Positions 1 to 8,601 are shown, numbered from the stretch's first letter. The stretch: 64,000 nucleotides of DNA from Pseudomonas sp. LBUM920 (GCF_003852315.1 NZ_CP027762.1:1407501-1471500); one strand, 5' to 3'. The notes: generated by a model from the sequence alone, not told the origin. A program made the numbers and translations.

Positions 1-743
1 TGTTCGAAGCCATGGGCCATGGCGCCCTGGATGTGGTGGATACGCCGGCGCTGGGCGTTGGCAACGCCAAGGATGCGGCGGCGCCGTTGCTGCGCAAAAT
101 CCTCAACATTGGCTGGCTGGTCGGCCAGCGCGGCAGCCGGGTGCGCACCGAAACGGCGCCCCAGCGCGGCACCGGCAAACGTCAAAGCCTGGTGGCGATT
201 GGTTCGTCGGCAGGCGGGCCGGCTGCCCTGGAAATCCTGCTCAAGGGTTTGCCACGCGACTTTTCTGCGGCCATCGTGCTGGTGCAGCATGTGGACCAGG
301 TGTTTGCCGCCGGCATGGCCGAGTGGCTGAGCAGCGCGTCCGGCCTGCCGGTGCGCCTGGCGCGTGAGGGCGAGCCGCCACAAAGCGGTGTGGTCCTGCT
401 GGCCGGCACCAACCACCACATTCGCCTGTTGAAAAACGGCACGCTAGCCTATACCGCAGAGCCGGTTAACGAGATTTACCGGCCTTCCATCGACGTGTTT
501 TTTGAAAGCGTCGCCAGCCATTGGAACGGCGACGCCGTCGGCGTGTTGCTGACCGGCATGGGGCGCGACGGCGCCCAGGGGCTCAAATTGCTGCGTGAAC
601 AAGGATATTTGACCATCGCCCAGGATCAACAGAGTTCGGCGGTGTATGGCATGCCCAAAGCGGCGGCGGCCATTGATGCCGCTGTTGAAATTCGCCCACT
701 GGACAGAATTGCGCCCCGATTGCTGGAGGTCTTTGCAAAATGA
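1..743 (+). CDS. wspF: WspF, CheB-type methylesterase of the Wsp system (3' part)
   Basis: The reading frame is open to the window edge (codons FEAMGHG from base 3), so the N-terminal receiver domain lies outside. What remains is the linker and the CheB methylesterase domain, with the Ser motif IGSSAGGPAALE, the His motif VQHVDQ and the Asp motif LLTGMGRDGA. These form the Ser-His-Asp triad that removes methyl groups from glutamates of the WspA receptor. In the known Wsp pathway WspF resets signalling from WspA through the kinase WspE to WspR, and its loss locks c-di-GMP synthesis on and gives wrinkly colonies. WspR follows after about 50 nt, as expected for the end of the wsp operon. The in-frame ATG at 12 is internal. 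A generic CheB is possible, but the WspR neighbour argues for WspF. Confidence 0.93.
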   Translation, partial: FEAMGHGALDVVDTPALGVGNAKDAAAPLLRKILNIGWLVGQRGSRVRTETAPQRGTGKRQSLVAIGSSAGGPAALEILLKGLPRDFSAAIVLVQHVDQVFAAGMAEWLSSASGLPVRLAREGEPPQSGVVLLAGTNHHIRLLKNGTLAYTAEPVNEIYRPSIDVFFESVASHWNGDAVGVLLTGMGRDGAQGLKLLREQGYLTIAQDQQSSAVYGMPKAAAAIDAAVEIRPLDRIAPRLLEVFAK

Positions 744-794
744 TCAAACCCTCCGCGGTGCCGGCTTGCAGGAAAGTAATTCAGGTGACTGCAC

Positions 795-1796
795 ATGAAT
801 GATTTACAGATCGACGACATCAAGACCGACGAAAATGCCGCCATGGTGTTGCTGGTCGACGACCAGGCCATGATCGGCGAAGCGGTGCGGCGTGGCCTGG
901 CCCATGAGGAAAACATCGACTTCCACTTTTGCGCCGACCCGCATCAGGCGATTGCCCAGGCGATTCGCATCAAGCCCACGGTGATCCTGCAGGATCTGGT
1001 CATGCCCGGTCTCGACGGCCTGACGCTGGTGCGTGAATACCGCAACCACCCGGCCACCGCGAATATCCCGATCATCGTGCTGTCGACCAAGGAAGATCCG
1101 CTGATCAAGAGCGCGGCCTTCTCGGCCGGGGCCAACGACTATTTGGTCAAGCTGCCGGACAACATCGAACTGGTGGCGCGCATTCGCTATCACTCGCGCT
1201 CGTACATGACGCTGCTGCAGCGGGATGCGGCGTATCGGGCGCTGCGGGTGAGCCAGCAGCAGTTGCTGGACACCAACCTGGTGCTGCAACGCTTGATGAA
1301 CTCCGACGGCCTTACCGGGCTGTCCAATCGCCGGCACTTCGATGAGTACCTTGAGCTGGAATGGCGTCGCGCCATGCGTGATCAGACTCAGTTATCGTTG
1401 TTGATGATCGATGTGGATTTCTTCAAGACCTACAACGACAGCTTTGGCCATGTCGAAGGTGACGAAGCGTTGCGCAAAGTCGCTGCGACGATCCGCGAAG
1501 CCAGCAGTCGTCCTTCCGATCTGCCGGCACGTTATGGCGGTGAGGAGTTTGCGCTGGTGTTGCCGAACACCTCGCCGGGCGGCGCACGTCTGGTGGCAGA
1601 AAAGCTGCGCATGGCCGTGGCGGCGCTGAAAATCCCGCACATTGCTCCGGCCGAAGGCGCGAGCCTGACCATCAGCATCGGCCTGTCGACCCTGACGCCG
1701 GTGCAGGGCACGGATTGCCGGCAGCTGATCATGGCGGCGGATAAAGGCCTGTATACGGCCAAGCATAATGGGCGCAATCAGGTGGGTATCGAGTGA
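795..1796 (+). CDS. wspR: WspR, response-regulator diguanylate cyclase
   Basis: A 333-residue protein with an N-terminal receiver domain (phospho-acceptor Asp67 in ILQDLVMPG), a helical stalk around residues 140-175 and a C-terminal GGDEF domain. The active site reads GGEEF (residues 248-252). An intact inhibitory I-site RPSD (Arg239-Asp242) lies five residues before it, so product inhibition is expected. In the Wsp pathway phosphorylated WspR makes c-di-GMP from two GTP, driving exopolysaccharide production and surface attachment. It follows wspF as the last gene of the wsp operon. All key residues are present. Confidence 0.96.
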   Translation: MNDLQIDDIKTDENAAMVLLVDDQAMIGEAVRRGLAHEENIDFHFCADPHQAIAQAIRIKPTVILQDLVMPGLDGLTLVREYRNHPATANIPIIVLSTKEDPLIKSAAFSAGANDYLVKLPDNIELVARIRYHSRSYMTLLQRDAAYRALRVSQQQLLDTNLVLQRLMNSDGLTGLSNRRHFDEYLELEWRRAMRDQTQLSLLMIDVDFFKTYNDSFGHVEGDEALRKVAATIREASSRPSDLPARYGGEEFALVLPNTSPGGARLVAEKLRMAVAALKIPHIAPAEGASLTISIGLSTLTPVQGTDCRQLIMAADKGLYTAKHNGRNQVGIE

Positions 1797-1821
1797 CCTG
1801 AGGTCGTGCCCCATTCAATTT

Positions 1822-1903
1822 GAGAGGGGGCTTGCCCCTGATAGCGGCGGGTCAGTCACAACATCATTGAGTGACAGGCTGCCATCGGGGGCAAGCTCCC
1901 TTC
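1822..1903. repeat. Degenerate REPIN (paired inverted REP)
   Basis: Two imperfect inverted palindromic units flank a short spacer. The left arm carries GAGGGGGCTTGCCCCTGAT and the right arm ATCGGGGGCAAGCTCCC. The GGGGGCTTGCCCC core marks a subtype different from the other REPINs in the window. It sits between the wspR stop and the prfB promoter region, and several mismatches suggest it is old. Confidence 0.7.
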
Positions 1904-1963
1904 CATATTTGGAACTTCATGGGGCTTGGATTGTGTACAAATCCGGCCTTTTCGCCAAGCGGG

Positions 1964-1993
1964 CTGCCGTTTCCGCTGGTTTGTCGTTATACT
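1964..1993 (+). promoter_or_regulatory. Candidate sigma-70 promoter of prfB
   Basis: A good -10 box TATACT lies at 1988-1993, 40 nt before the prfB start. The best -35 candidate at 18 bp spacing, CTGCCG (1964-1969), is poor, so this call rests mainly on the -10 box and its position. Confidence 0.35.
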
Positions 1994-2032
1994 CGTCGGC
2001 TTTCAAAAGTTCGCCAACGAGTGCTGCCCGCC

Positions 2033-3128
2033 ATGGAAATCAACCCGATCCTTAACACCATCAAGGACCTGTCCGAGCGCTCCGAAACTATTCGGGGGTA
2101 TCTTTGACTACGATCAAAAGCATGAGCGTCTGACCGAAGTCAATCGCGAGCTTGAAGATCCGGCTGTCTGGAACAAACCTGAATACGCCCAGGAACTGGG
2201 CCGCGAGCGCGCTGCGCTGGCACAGATCGTCGACACGCTCGACGAACTGAACACCGGTCTGGGCGATTGCCGCGACCTGCTGGACATGGCCGTCGAAGAA
2301 AACGACGAAGGCGCAGTGGGCGATGTCGTCGCCGAGCTGGCCCGTCTCGAGGAAAACCTCGCCAAGCTTGAATTCCGCCGCATGTTCAGCCACGAAATGG
2401 ACCCGAACAACGCCTACCTGGACATCCAGGCCGGTTCCGGCGGCACCGAAGCCCAGGACTGGGCCAACATCCTGTTGCGCATGTACCTGCGCTGGGCTGA
2501 CAAACGCGGTTTCGACGCGACCATCATGGAGCTGTCGGCCGGTGAAGTTGCTGGCATCAAAGGTGCGACCGTGCACATCAAGGGTGAATACGCCTTTGGC
2601 TGGCTGCGCACCGAGATCGGCGTGCACCGCCTGGTGCGCAAGAGCCCGTTCGACTCCGGCAACCGTCGCCACACCTCGTTCTCTGCGGTGTTTGTCTCGC
2701 CAGAGATCGACGACAAGGTCGAAATCGAGATCAACCCGGCCGACCTGCGGATCGACACCTATCGCTCCTCCGGTGCCGGTGGTCAGCACGTAAACACCAC
2801 CGACTCGGCCGTACGTATTACCCACGTACCGACCAATACCGTGGTCAGCTGCCAGAACGAACGTTCCCAGCACGCGAACAAGGACACCGCCATGAAAATG
2901 CTGCGGGCCAAGTTGTACGAGCAGGAAATGCAGAAGCGCAACGCCGCTTCCCAGGCGCTGGAAGACACCAAGTCGGATATCGGCTGGGGTCACCAGATCC
3001 GTTCGTATGTGCTCGATGCTTCGCGGATCAAGGATCTGCGCACTAACATCGAACGCAGTGACTGCGACAAGGTGCTCGACGGCGACATTGACGAATACCT
3101 GGAAGCCAGCCTGAAATCGGGCCTGTAA
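2033..3128 (+). CDS. prfB: Peptide chain release factor 2, made by programmed +1 frameshift
   Basis: RF2 reads UAA and UGA stop codons and triggers peptide release. The gene is in two frames. ATG 2033 opens 24 codons ending RGYL and the in-frame stop TGA at 2105-2107. Skipping one base at 2105 continues in frame from GAC at 2106 to the stop at 3128, giving 364 residues, close to the usual 365. The shift site CTT-TGA-C is preceded by a GGGGG stretch, the internal Shine-Dalgarno-like element of the E. coli site. In the joined protein the SPF stop-recognition motif is at about 204-206 and the catalytic GGQ at about 249-251. lysS follows about 95 nt downstream, the usual prfB-lysS pairing. Confidence 0.97.
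2094..2108 (+). promoter_or_regulatory. prfB +1 recoding site
   Basis: The sequence CGGGGGTATCTTTGAC holds the three elements of RF2 autoregulation: an internal anti-SD-pairing G-run, the slippery CUU codon, and an in-frame UGA followed by C. When RF2 is scarce the UGA is decoded slowly and ribosomes slip +1; when RF2 is plentiful translation stops after 24 residues. Confidence 0.96.
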
Positions 3129-3223
3129 AAAGACTGTAGGAGCCGGCGGGACGCCCAGTCCTTGCCCGGCGATCCCCAGCCGAAGGTTGGGGAAAACGTA
3201 CCTGTGATGGAATTTCAAAAGAC

Positions 3224-4726
3224 ATGAGCGACCAACAACTCGACCCGCAAGCCCTGCAACAGGAAGAAAACTCCCTGATCGCCCTGCGCAAGGAAAAGCT
3301 TGCTGCCGAGCGCGCCAAGGGCAATGCCTTCCCGAACGACTTCCGCCGCGACAACTACTGCGATGCCTTGCAGAAGCAATACGCGGACAAGACCAAGGAA
3401 GAGCTGGCAGAGGCTGCAATCCCGGTCAAGGTGGCAGGTCGCATCATGCTCAACCGTGGCTCGTTCATGGTGATCCAGGACATGACCGGGCGCATCCAGG
3501 TCTACGTCAACCGTAAAACCCTGCCGGAAGAAACCCTGGCCTCGGTGAAAACCTGGGACATGGGCGACATCATTGCAGCCGAAGGCACCCTGGCCCGTTC
3601 CGGCAAGGGCGACCTGTACGTTGAAATGACCAGCGTACGCCTGCTGACCAAATCCCTGCGCCCGCTGCCGGACAAGCACCACGGCCTGACCGACACCGAA
3701 CAGCGCTACCGCCAGCGCTACGTTGACCTTATCGTCAACGAAGACGTGCGCCAGACTTTCCGCGTGCGTTCGCAGGTGATTGCGCACATCCGCAGCTTCC
3801 TGATGAAGCGCGACTTCCTGGAAGTGGAAACGCCGATGTTGCAAACCATCCCCGGTGGTGCCGCAGCCAAACCGTTCGAAACCCACCACAACGCGCTGGA
3901 CATGGAAATGTTCCTGCGCATTGCGCCTGAGCTGTACCTCAAGCGGCTTGTTGTTGGCGGCTTCGAAAAAGTCTTCGAGATCAACCGCAACTTCCGTAAC
4001 GAAGGTGTCTCGACCCGTCACAACCCTGAATTCACCATGTTGGAGTTCTACCAGGCGTACGCCGACTACGAAGACAACATGGACCTGACCGAAGAGTTGT
4101 TCCGCGAGCTGGCGCAGCTGGTTCTGGGCAGCACCGACGTGCCGTACGGCGACAAGGTGTTCCACTTCGGTGAGCCATTCGTGCGCCTGTCGGTGTTCGA
4201 TTCGATTCTCAAGTACAACCCTGAGTTGACCGCTGACGACCTGAACGACATCGACAAGGCCCGCGCCATCGCCAAGAAAGCCGGCGCCAAGGTGCTGGGT
4301 TTTGAAGGCCTGGGCAAACTGCAGGTGATGATTTTCGAAGAACTGGTGGAGCACAAGCTGGAACAGCCGCACTTCATTACCCAGTACCCGTTCGAAGTGT
4401 CGCCGCTGGCCCGTCGCAACGACGACAACCCGAACGTCACCGACCGTTTCGAGCTGTTCATTGGCGGGCGCGAAATCGCCAACGCCTACTCCGAGCTTAA
4501 CGACGCTGAAGACCAGGCCGAGCGCTTCATGGCCCAGGTGGCCGACAAGGACGCTGGCGACGACGAGGCGATGCACTACGACGCCGACTTCGTCCGCGCC
4601 CTGGAATACGGCATGCCGCCAACCGCCGGTGAAGGTATCGGCATCGACCGGTTGGTGATGTTGTTGACCAACTCGCCGTCGATCCGCGATGTGATCTTGT
4701 TCCCGCACATGCGGCCACAAGCGTAA
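3224..4726 (+). CDS. lysS: Lysyl-tRNA synthetase, class II
   Basis: A 500-residue cytoplasmic enzyme that charges tRNA-Lys. The N-terminal OB-fold for the anticodon (region VAGRIMLNRGSFMVIQD) is followed by a class II catalytic core: motif 2 (FRNEGVSTRHNPEF) and motif 3 (GEGIGIDRLVMLLTN). Length and motifs match the bacterial class II family. It lies downstream of prfB, probably cotranscribed, and is followed within 20 nt by a strong intrinsic terminator. Confidence 0.98.
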   Translation: MSDQQLDPQALQQEENSLIALRKEKLAAERAKGNAFPNDFRRDNYCDALQKQYADKTKEELAEAAIPVKVAGRIMLNRGSFMVIQDMTGRIQVYVNRKTLPEETLASVKTWDMGDIIAAEGTLARSGKGDLYVEMTSVRLLTKSLRPLPDKHHGLTDTEQRYRQRYVDLIVNEDVRQTFRVRSQVIAHIRSFLMKRDFLEVETPMLQTIPGGAAAKPFETHHNALDMEMFLRIAPELYLKRLVVGGFEKVFEINRNFRNEGVSTRHNPEFTMLEFYQAYADYEDNMDLTEELFRELAQLVLGSTDVPYGDKVFHFGEPFVRLSVFDSILKYNPELTADDLNDIDKARAIAKKAGAKVLGFEGLGKLQVMIFEELVEHKLEQPHFITQYPFEVSPLARRNDDNPNVTDRFELFIGGREIANAYSELNDAEDQAERFMAQVADKDAGDDEAMHYDADFVRALEYGMPPTAGEGIGIDRLVMLLTNSPSIRDVILFPHMRPQA

Positions 4727-4741
4727 CCGTAGCGAAATCCG

Positions 4742-4769
4742 AAGCCGCCTTTTATAAGGCGGCTTTTTT
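4742..4769 (+). terminator. Rho-independent terminator after lysS
   Basis: Perfect 8-bp stem GCCGCCTT / AAGGCGGC with a short TTAT loop followed by a T-run, 15 nt after the lysS stop. Confidence 0.93.
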
Positions 4770-4807
4770 GTGTGGCACATTCAGCCGTCAAGAGAACGGC
4801 GCCAGGT

Positions 4808-4860
4808 GATCGTTCCCATGCTCTGCGTGGGAATGCAGCCCGTGACGCAGCGCGTCACCT
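4808..4860. repeat. Palindromic intergenic repeat with two hairpins
   Basis: Two adjacent small hairpins: TTCCCATGC / GCGTGGGAA, then GTGACGC / GCGTCAC. I recognise this element type as a common intergenic repeat in Pseudomonas genomes, distinct from the GTGGGAG REP family. It ends just upstream of the ribosome binding site of the TetR gene. Confidence 0.6.
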
Positions 4861-4878
4861 TTTAAAGGAAGATCTGTC

Positions 4879-5595
4879 GTGAACCGCGTAATGGCTCAAG
4901 AAGGTGCCGCCGGCATTGCTGCTGCCGTGGCTGAAAGCGTTCAGTATCAGGGCCGCAAGGCCAGCCGGCGGGGCAGCGAGCAGCGCAGGCAGGATATTCT
5001 CGATGCGGCCATGCGCATCGTTGTGCGCGATGGTGTACGAGGCGTGCGCCATCGCGCCGTGGCGGCAGAGGCCGGTGTGCCGTTGTCGGCCACCACCTAC
5101 TATTTCAAGGACATCGATGACCTGCTCACCGATACCTTCGCCCAATACGTGGAACGCAGCGCCGCTTTCATGGGCAAGCTGTGGGTGCGCAACGAAGGCC
5201 TGCTGCGCGAGATGGTCGCCTATGGCGATGGCAGCCCGCAGTCGCGCTCGCAATTGGCCGATGACATTGCGCGGCTCACCGCCGACTACGTGATGCGCCA
5301 ACTGACCAACCGCCGCGAACACCTGATGGCCGAGCAGGCCTTTCGCCAGGAAGCCTTGCTCAACCCGCGGCTGGCGCAACTGGTGCGGTCTCATCAGCAG
5401 ATTCTGTTGCAGGGCACCGGGCAGTTTTTCCAGGTATTGGGTTCCCGCGAGCCGCAACAGGATGCCAAAGTGTTGACGGCGATAATCGGTCGGATGGAAT
5501 ATCAGGGCCTGCTTGGCGGGCCAGAGCCTCTCACCGCTGACGAGATGCTTGAAATCCTCAAGCGTTACATGCATTTGGTGTTGGCCTCGGTCTAG
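4879..5595 (+). CDS. TetR/AcrR-family transcriptional regulator
   Basis: A 238-residue one-component regulator. The N-terminal TetR helix-turn-helix spans about residues 35-90 (RRQDILDAAMRIV, then the recognition region VPLSATTYYFKD). The C-terminal ligand domain is not diagnostic. The start is GTG 4879, with AGGAA eight bases upstream; ATG 4891 is an alternative. A poorly conserved tail of about 30 residues precedes the DNA-binding domain. PAO1 has a TetR gene after lysS in the same place. Ligand and targets cannot be read from the sequence, and no divergent partner gene is present. Confidence 0.88.
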   Translation: MNRVMAQEGAAGIAAAVAESVQYQGRKASRRGSEQRRQDILDAAMRIVVRDGVRGVRHRAVAAEAGVPLSATTYYFKDIDDLLTDTFAQYVERSAAFMGKLWVRNEGLLREMVAYGDGSPQSRSQLADDIARLTADYVMRQLTNRREHLMAEQAFRQEALLNPRLAQLVRSHQQILLQGTGQFFQVLGSREPQQDAKVLTAIIGRMEYQGLLGGPEPLTADEMLEILKRYMHLVLASV

Positions 5596-5620
5596 CACAC
5601 CCTGTGCGCTATCCGCTTTA

Positions 5621-5709
5621 TGTGGGCGCCGGCTTGCCTGCGACAGCGTCGCCTTGGATTACCGGATGCACCGAGGCGCCTGTATCGCAGGCAAGCCAGC
5701 GCCCACACT
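5621..5709. repeat. REPIN, GGCTTGCCTGCGA subtype
   Basis: Inverted pair: TGTGGGCGCCGGCTTGCCTG CGA at 5621-5643 and its near complement TCGCAGGCAAGCCAGCGCCCAC at the right end, with about 40 nt between. It lies between the TetR gene and the lipoprotein gene. The outer arms read GTGGGCGC rather than GTGGGAGC. Confidence 0.85.
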
Positions 5710-5723
5710 TGATGGAGTACGCA

Positions 5724-6284
5724 ATGAAAGCCTGGCATGTCGCGCTAATCGCTTTGTCATTCCTGTTGCTCAGCGGTTGCCTGGTGACCTTCAAGGACCC
5801 GCTGCCAGCCCGTGAAGCCGCGCCGGCTGCCTTGCTCGGCCATTGGTCGAGCAAAAATGCCTGGGGCGAGCCGCTTAACCTGCAGATCACTCGGGTTGGT
5901 GAGCACCGCTACAAAGCCGTGAGCTACCCTAAAGCCAAGCCGGCCCAGCGCGATGAGTACCTGTTTACCGTGGCGCGCCATGGCAACCGCTGGTATTTGT
6001 CGGCGCCGTTGCCGGGCAAACTGGGTGGGCATTTCATCCTCGCCGGCTTCGACTTTGAAAGTGAGGGCGACAAAAAGCCTGAGTTGGTGGTCTACAACCT
6101 CGACCTTGAGCAGATCCACCAAGCCATCGGCCAAAACGTGTTGCACGGCAGCACCGTCGACACGGTCGAAGGCGCCGGCGTGCTGGTGGACAGCTCCATG
6201 GACCAGGTGTTTGCCTACCTGGATGACCCGGCCAATGCCGATGTGTTCGTTGAAGCCGTGCGCTACCAGCGCGCGGGCAAATAA
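5724..6284 (+). CDS. Predicted lipoprotein of unknown function
   Basis: A 186-residue protein with a short lipoprotein signal (MKAWHVALIALSFLLLSGC) whose lipobox LSGC predicts lipidation at Cys19, followed by Leu-Val, so outer-membrane retention is plausible. I do not recognise a catalytic motif in the mature part. ATG 5724 is chosen because GGAGT sits just upstream, and the frame further upstream is REP sequence. It ends 21 nt before the QEGLA-motif gene and is probably cotranscribed with it. Confidence 0.82.
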   Translation: MKAWHVALIALSFLLLSGCLVTFKDPLPAREAAPAALLGHWSSKNAWGEPLNLQITRVGEHRYKAVSYPKAKPAQRDEYLFTVARHGNRWYLSAPLPGKLGGHFILAGFDFESEGDKKPELVVYNLDLEQIHQAIGQNVLHGSTVDTVEGAGVLVDSSMDQVFAYLDDPANADVFVEAVRYQRAGK

Positions 6285-6305
6285 CGTTTAAAGAGGAAGC
6301 ACCGG

Positions 6306-7583
6306 GTGGACGATTACCAGCAGACGATACGCACCTTGTCTGATCGCATTGTGCTGGCGCAAACACCGATTCGCGTCCTCGACGCCGTGAAGTGGGACGA
6401 GAACATTCGCCAGGGTTTCCTCAAGGCCAAGGGCAAGGCGATGCCGGCCGTGGACCGCGATTACTACCTGAACCGGCCACTGGCGTTCGATTCCAGCGCA
6501 GTCAAGCTGGAGTTCCAGAACATCGAGCGCGACATCACCCGTCGCCTCGGCCAATTCAGCCCGGTGGGGCAGATCATGCGGCGCATGTGCCGTGAATACC
6601 GCATGGTGGTGCGCATGCTCGAGGCGCGCGGCACCGAGGATTTCGGTCTGATCTCCCAGGAGCTGTATGGCGCCGCCTCCGATGCGTTCCACGCCGGCGA
6701 CCCGACCCTGGCGGACCTGGGCTTGATGCTGTCTGACTATCTGAACAACATCGACGGCCGTGGCGACCTCAAGGACGAAGCCAAGACCCTTACCGCCAAG
6801 GATGCAGTGGCGTTGCTGCAAACCCGCCTGAACAAGGTGTTTGGCGAAGCGGAGGAAACCATCCGCGTGTTTGAGTCCGACGGGATTGTCGCGGACGCGG
6901 CGGCTGGCGCCGACTACATCAAGATCCGCGCCGATGCGATGTTCAACGACCGCGACGTGCGCGCCCTGGAAGTGCATGAAGGGCTGGTGCACGTCGGCAC
7001 CACGCTCAACGGCCAGAACCAGCCGATCTGCACCTTCCTGTCCAAGGGGCCGCCGTCGTCCACGGTGACCCAGGAAGGCCTGGCGATTCTGATGGAGATC
7101 ATTACCTTCGCCTCATACCCGAGCCGCTTGCGCAAGTTGACCAACCGCACCCGTGCCATCCATATGGTCGAGGAGGGCGCCGACTTCCTGCAGGTGTTCG
7201 AATTCTTCCGTGAGCAAGGCTTTGAGATGGCCGAAAGCTACGGCAATGCCAGTCGGGTTTTCCGCGGCTCGACGCCGACCGGTCTGCCGTTTACCAAGGA
7301 TTTGTCCTACCTCAAGGGCTTTATCATGGTCTACAACTACATCCAGCTGGCCGTGCGCAAAGGCAAGCTGGAACAAGTGCCGCTGCTGTTCTGCGGCAAG
7401 ACCACGCTGGAAGACATGCGCACCCTGCGCCAGTTGGTCGATGAAGGCCTGGTGGTGCCGCCCAAGTACCTGCCCGAGCAGTTTCGCGACATGAACGCGC
7501 TGGCGGCGTGGATGTGCTTCTCCAACTTCCTCAATCATTTGAGCCTGGACCGGATCGAGGCCGATTACTCGAATATCCTGTAG
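6306..7583 (+). CDS. QEGLA-motif protein (DUF1704 family), putative metallopeptidase
   Basis: A 425-residue protein of the family annotated as flavohemoglobin expression-modulating QEGLA motif protein. The name-giving QEGLA is at 256-260. About 30 residues earlier is HEGLVH (224-229), an HExxxH motif. Eukaryotic DUF1704 members (the tyrosine carboxypeptidase MATCAP) use HExxxH plus a downstream Glu as zinc ligands, so a metallopeptidase fold is a reasonable inference. The bacterial substrate is unknown to me. No signal peptide is visible. The start is GTG 6306 with GAGGAAG six bases upstream. Confidence 0.85.
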   Translation: MDDYQQTIRTLSDRIVLAQTPIRVLDAVKWDENIRQGFLKAKGKAMPAVDRDYYLNRPLAFDSSAVKLEFQNIERDITRRLGQFSPVGQIMRRMCREYRMVVRMLEARGTEDFGLISQELYGAASDAFHAGDPTLADLGLMLSDYLNNIDGRGDLKDEAKTLTAKDAVALLQTRLNKVFGEAEETIRVFESDGIVADAAAGADYIKIRADAMFNDRDVRALEVHEGLVHVGTTLNGQNQPICTFLSKGPPSSTVTQEGLAILMEIITFASYPSRLRKLTNRTRAIHMVEEGADFLQVFEFFREQGFEMAESYGNASRVFRGSTPTGLPFTKDLSYLKGFIMVYNYIQLAVRKGKLEQVPLLFCGKTTLEDMRTLRQLVDEGLVVPPKYLPEQFRDMNALAAWMCFSNFLNHLSLDRIEADYSNIL

Positions 7584-7603
7584 GCGATAGTCCTGAAAAA
7601 CCG

Positions 7604-7648
7604 GATCAAAAGGTGGGAGCAGGCAGGCCAGCTCCCACCTTTGATCCC
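7604..7648. repeat. Compact REP-derived hairpin
   Basis: A long inverted repeat: GGATCAAAAGGTGGGAGC pairs with GCTCCCACCTTTGATCC around an 11-nt loop (one bulged A). It contains the REP GTGGGAG/CTCCCAC core but not the internal GGCTTGC part. It may also act as a processing or stabilising 3' hairpin for the upstream gene. Confidence 0.65.
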
Positions 7649-7695
7649 TATTGATCTCAAGATTGATTTCCAACCCACTTGCGAGGCTTCAACGG

Positions 7696-8601
7696 ATGAG
7701 AATCCTCGGCATTCTTTGCCTGCTACTCACATTGAACGGCTGCAGCTCGCTGCTGTTCTACCCCGAACCCGGTCTGCCGTTCACGCCGGAAAAAGCCCAT
7801 CTGCAGTACCGCGATGTCACCCTGACCACTGCCGACGGGGTAAAACTTCACGGCTGGTGGCTGCCAGCCAAATCCGGCGTGCCAGTCAAAGGCACGGTGC
7901 TGCACTTGCACGGCAACGGCGGCAACCTGGCGTGGCACCTCGGGGGCAGTTGGTGGCTGCCGGAGCAGGGCTATCAAGTGCTGCTGCTGGACTACCGCGG
8001 GTATGGTTTGTCGGAAGGCAAGCCGTCGTTGCCGGCGATCTACCAGGACATTGATGCGGCGTTCAACTGGATCGACAAGGCGCCTGAAACCCAGGGACGG
8101 CCGTTGATTGTGTTGGGCCAAAGCCTGGGTGGCGCACTCGCCGTGCATTACCTGGCGGCGCACCCGGAGCGCCAGCCGCAGCTCAAGGCGCTGGTATTGG
8201 ACGGTGTGCCTGCCAGTTATCGTGACGTAGGACAATTCGCCCTGAGTACGTCCTGGATAACATGGCCGTTTCAAGTGCCCCTGTCGTGGCTGGTGCCCGA
8301 CGCTGACAGTGCGATCAACGCCATGCCGCAACTGACCGGCGTGCCCAAGCTGCTGTTCCATAGCCTGGATGATCCGATCGTGCCGATGGCCAATGGCATT
8401 CGCCTGTATCAGGCCGCGCCGCCGCCCAGGGTGTTGCAGTTGACGCGTGGCGGCCATGTGCAGACATTTGCCGACAAGACCTGGCAAACCGTGATGCTGC
8501 GTTATCTGGACGACCCGCAGCACTTCAACGGCCTGCGCCGCCTGGGGGAAATCCCCAATTACCCGAACCCTAACGTTGATAGGTCAGAGAGCCCGCAATG
8601 A
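7696..8601 (+). CDS. Lipoprotein alpha/beta hydrolase
   Basis: A 301-residue protein with a lipoprotein signal (lipobox LNGC, Cys16) and a serine hydrolase fold. It shows the oxyanion segment HLHGNGGN, the nucleophile elbow GQSLGG (Ser143), a likely acid in HSLDDPIVP and the catalytic His in RGGHVQTF. It resembles ABHD13/BEM46-type hydrolases; the substrate is unknown. ATG 7696 is chosen because the lipoprotein signal starts exactly there. Its stop overlaps the next ATG (ATGA), so the two are translationally coupled. Confidence 0.9.
   Translation: MRILGILCLLLTLNGCSSLLFYPEPGLPFTPEKAHLQYRDVTLTTADGVKLHGWWLPAKSGVPVKGTVLHLHGNGGNLAWHLGGSWWLPEQGYQVLLLDYRGYGLSEGKPSLPAIYQDIDAAFNWIDKAPETQGRPLIVLGQSLGGALAVHYLAAHPERQPQLKALVLDGVPASYRDVGQFALSTSWITWPFQVPLSWLVPDADSAINAMPQLTGVPKLLFHSLDDPIVPMANGIRLYQAAPPPRVLQLTRGGHVQTFADKTWQTVMLRYLDDPQHFNGLRRLGEIPNYPNPNVDRSESPQ

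Noticed and set aside
12..14. ATG as the start of the first gene
   Set aside because: The frame continues upstream with conserved CheB residues, so this is an internal Met.
1912..1940. GAACTT as a second AlgU promoter upstream of prfB
   Set aside because: No TCNNA -10 box at 16-17 bp.
1926..2105. Upstream extension of the second prfB frame
   Set aside because: It translates promoter and leader sequence. The true N-terminus is in another frame and is joined by frameshift.
5604..5723. N-terminal extension of the lipoprotein at 5724
   Set aside because: The extra codons are the REPIN, and the lipoprotein signal begins exactly at ATG 5724.
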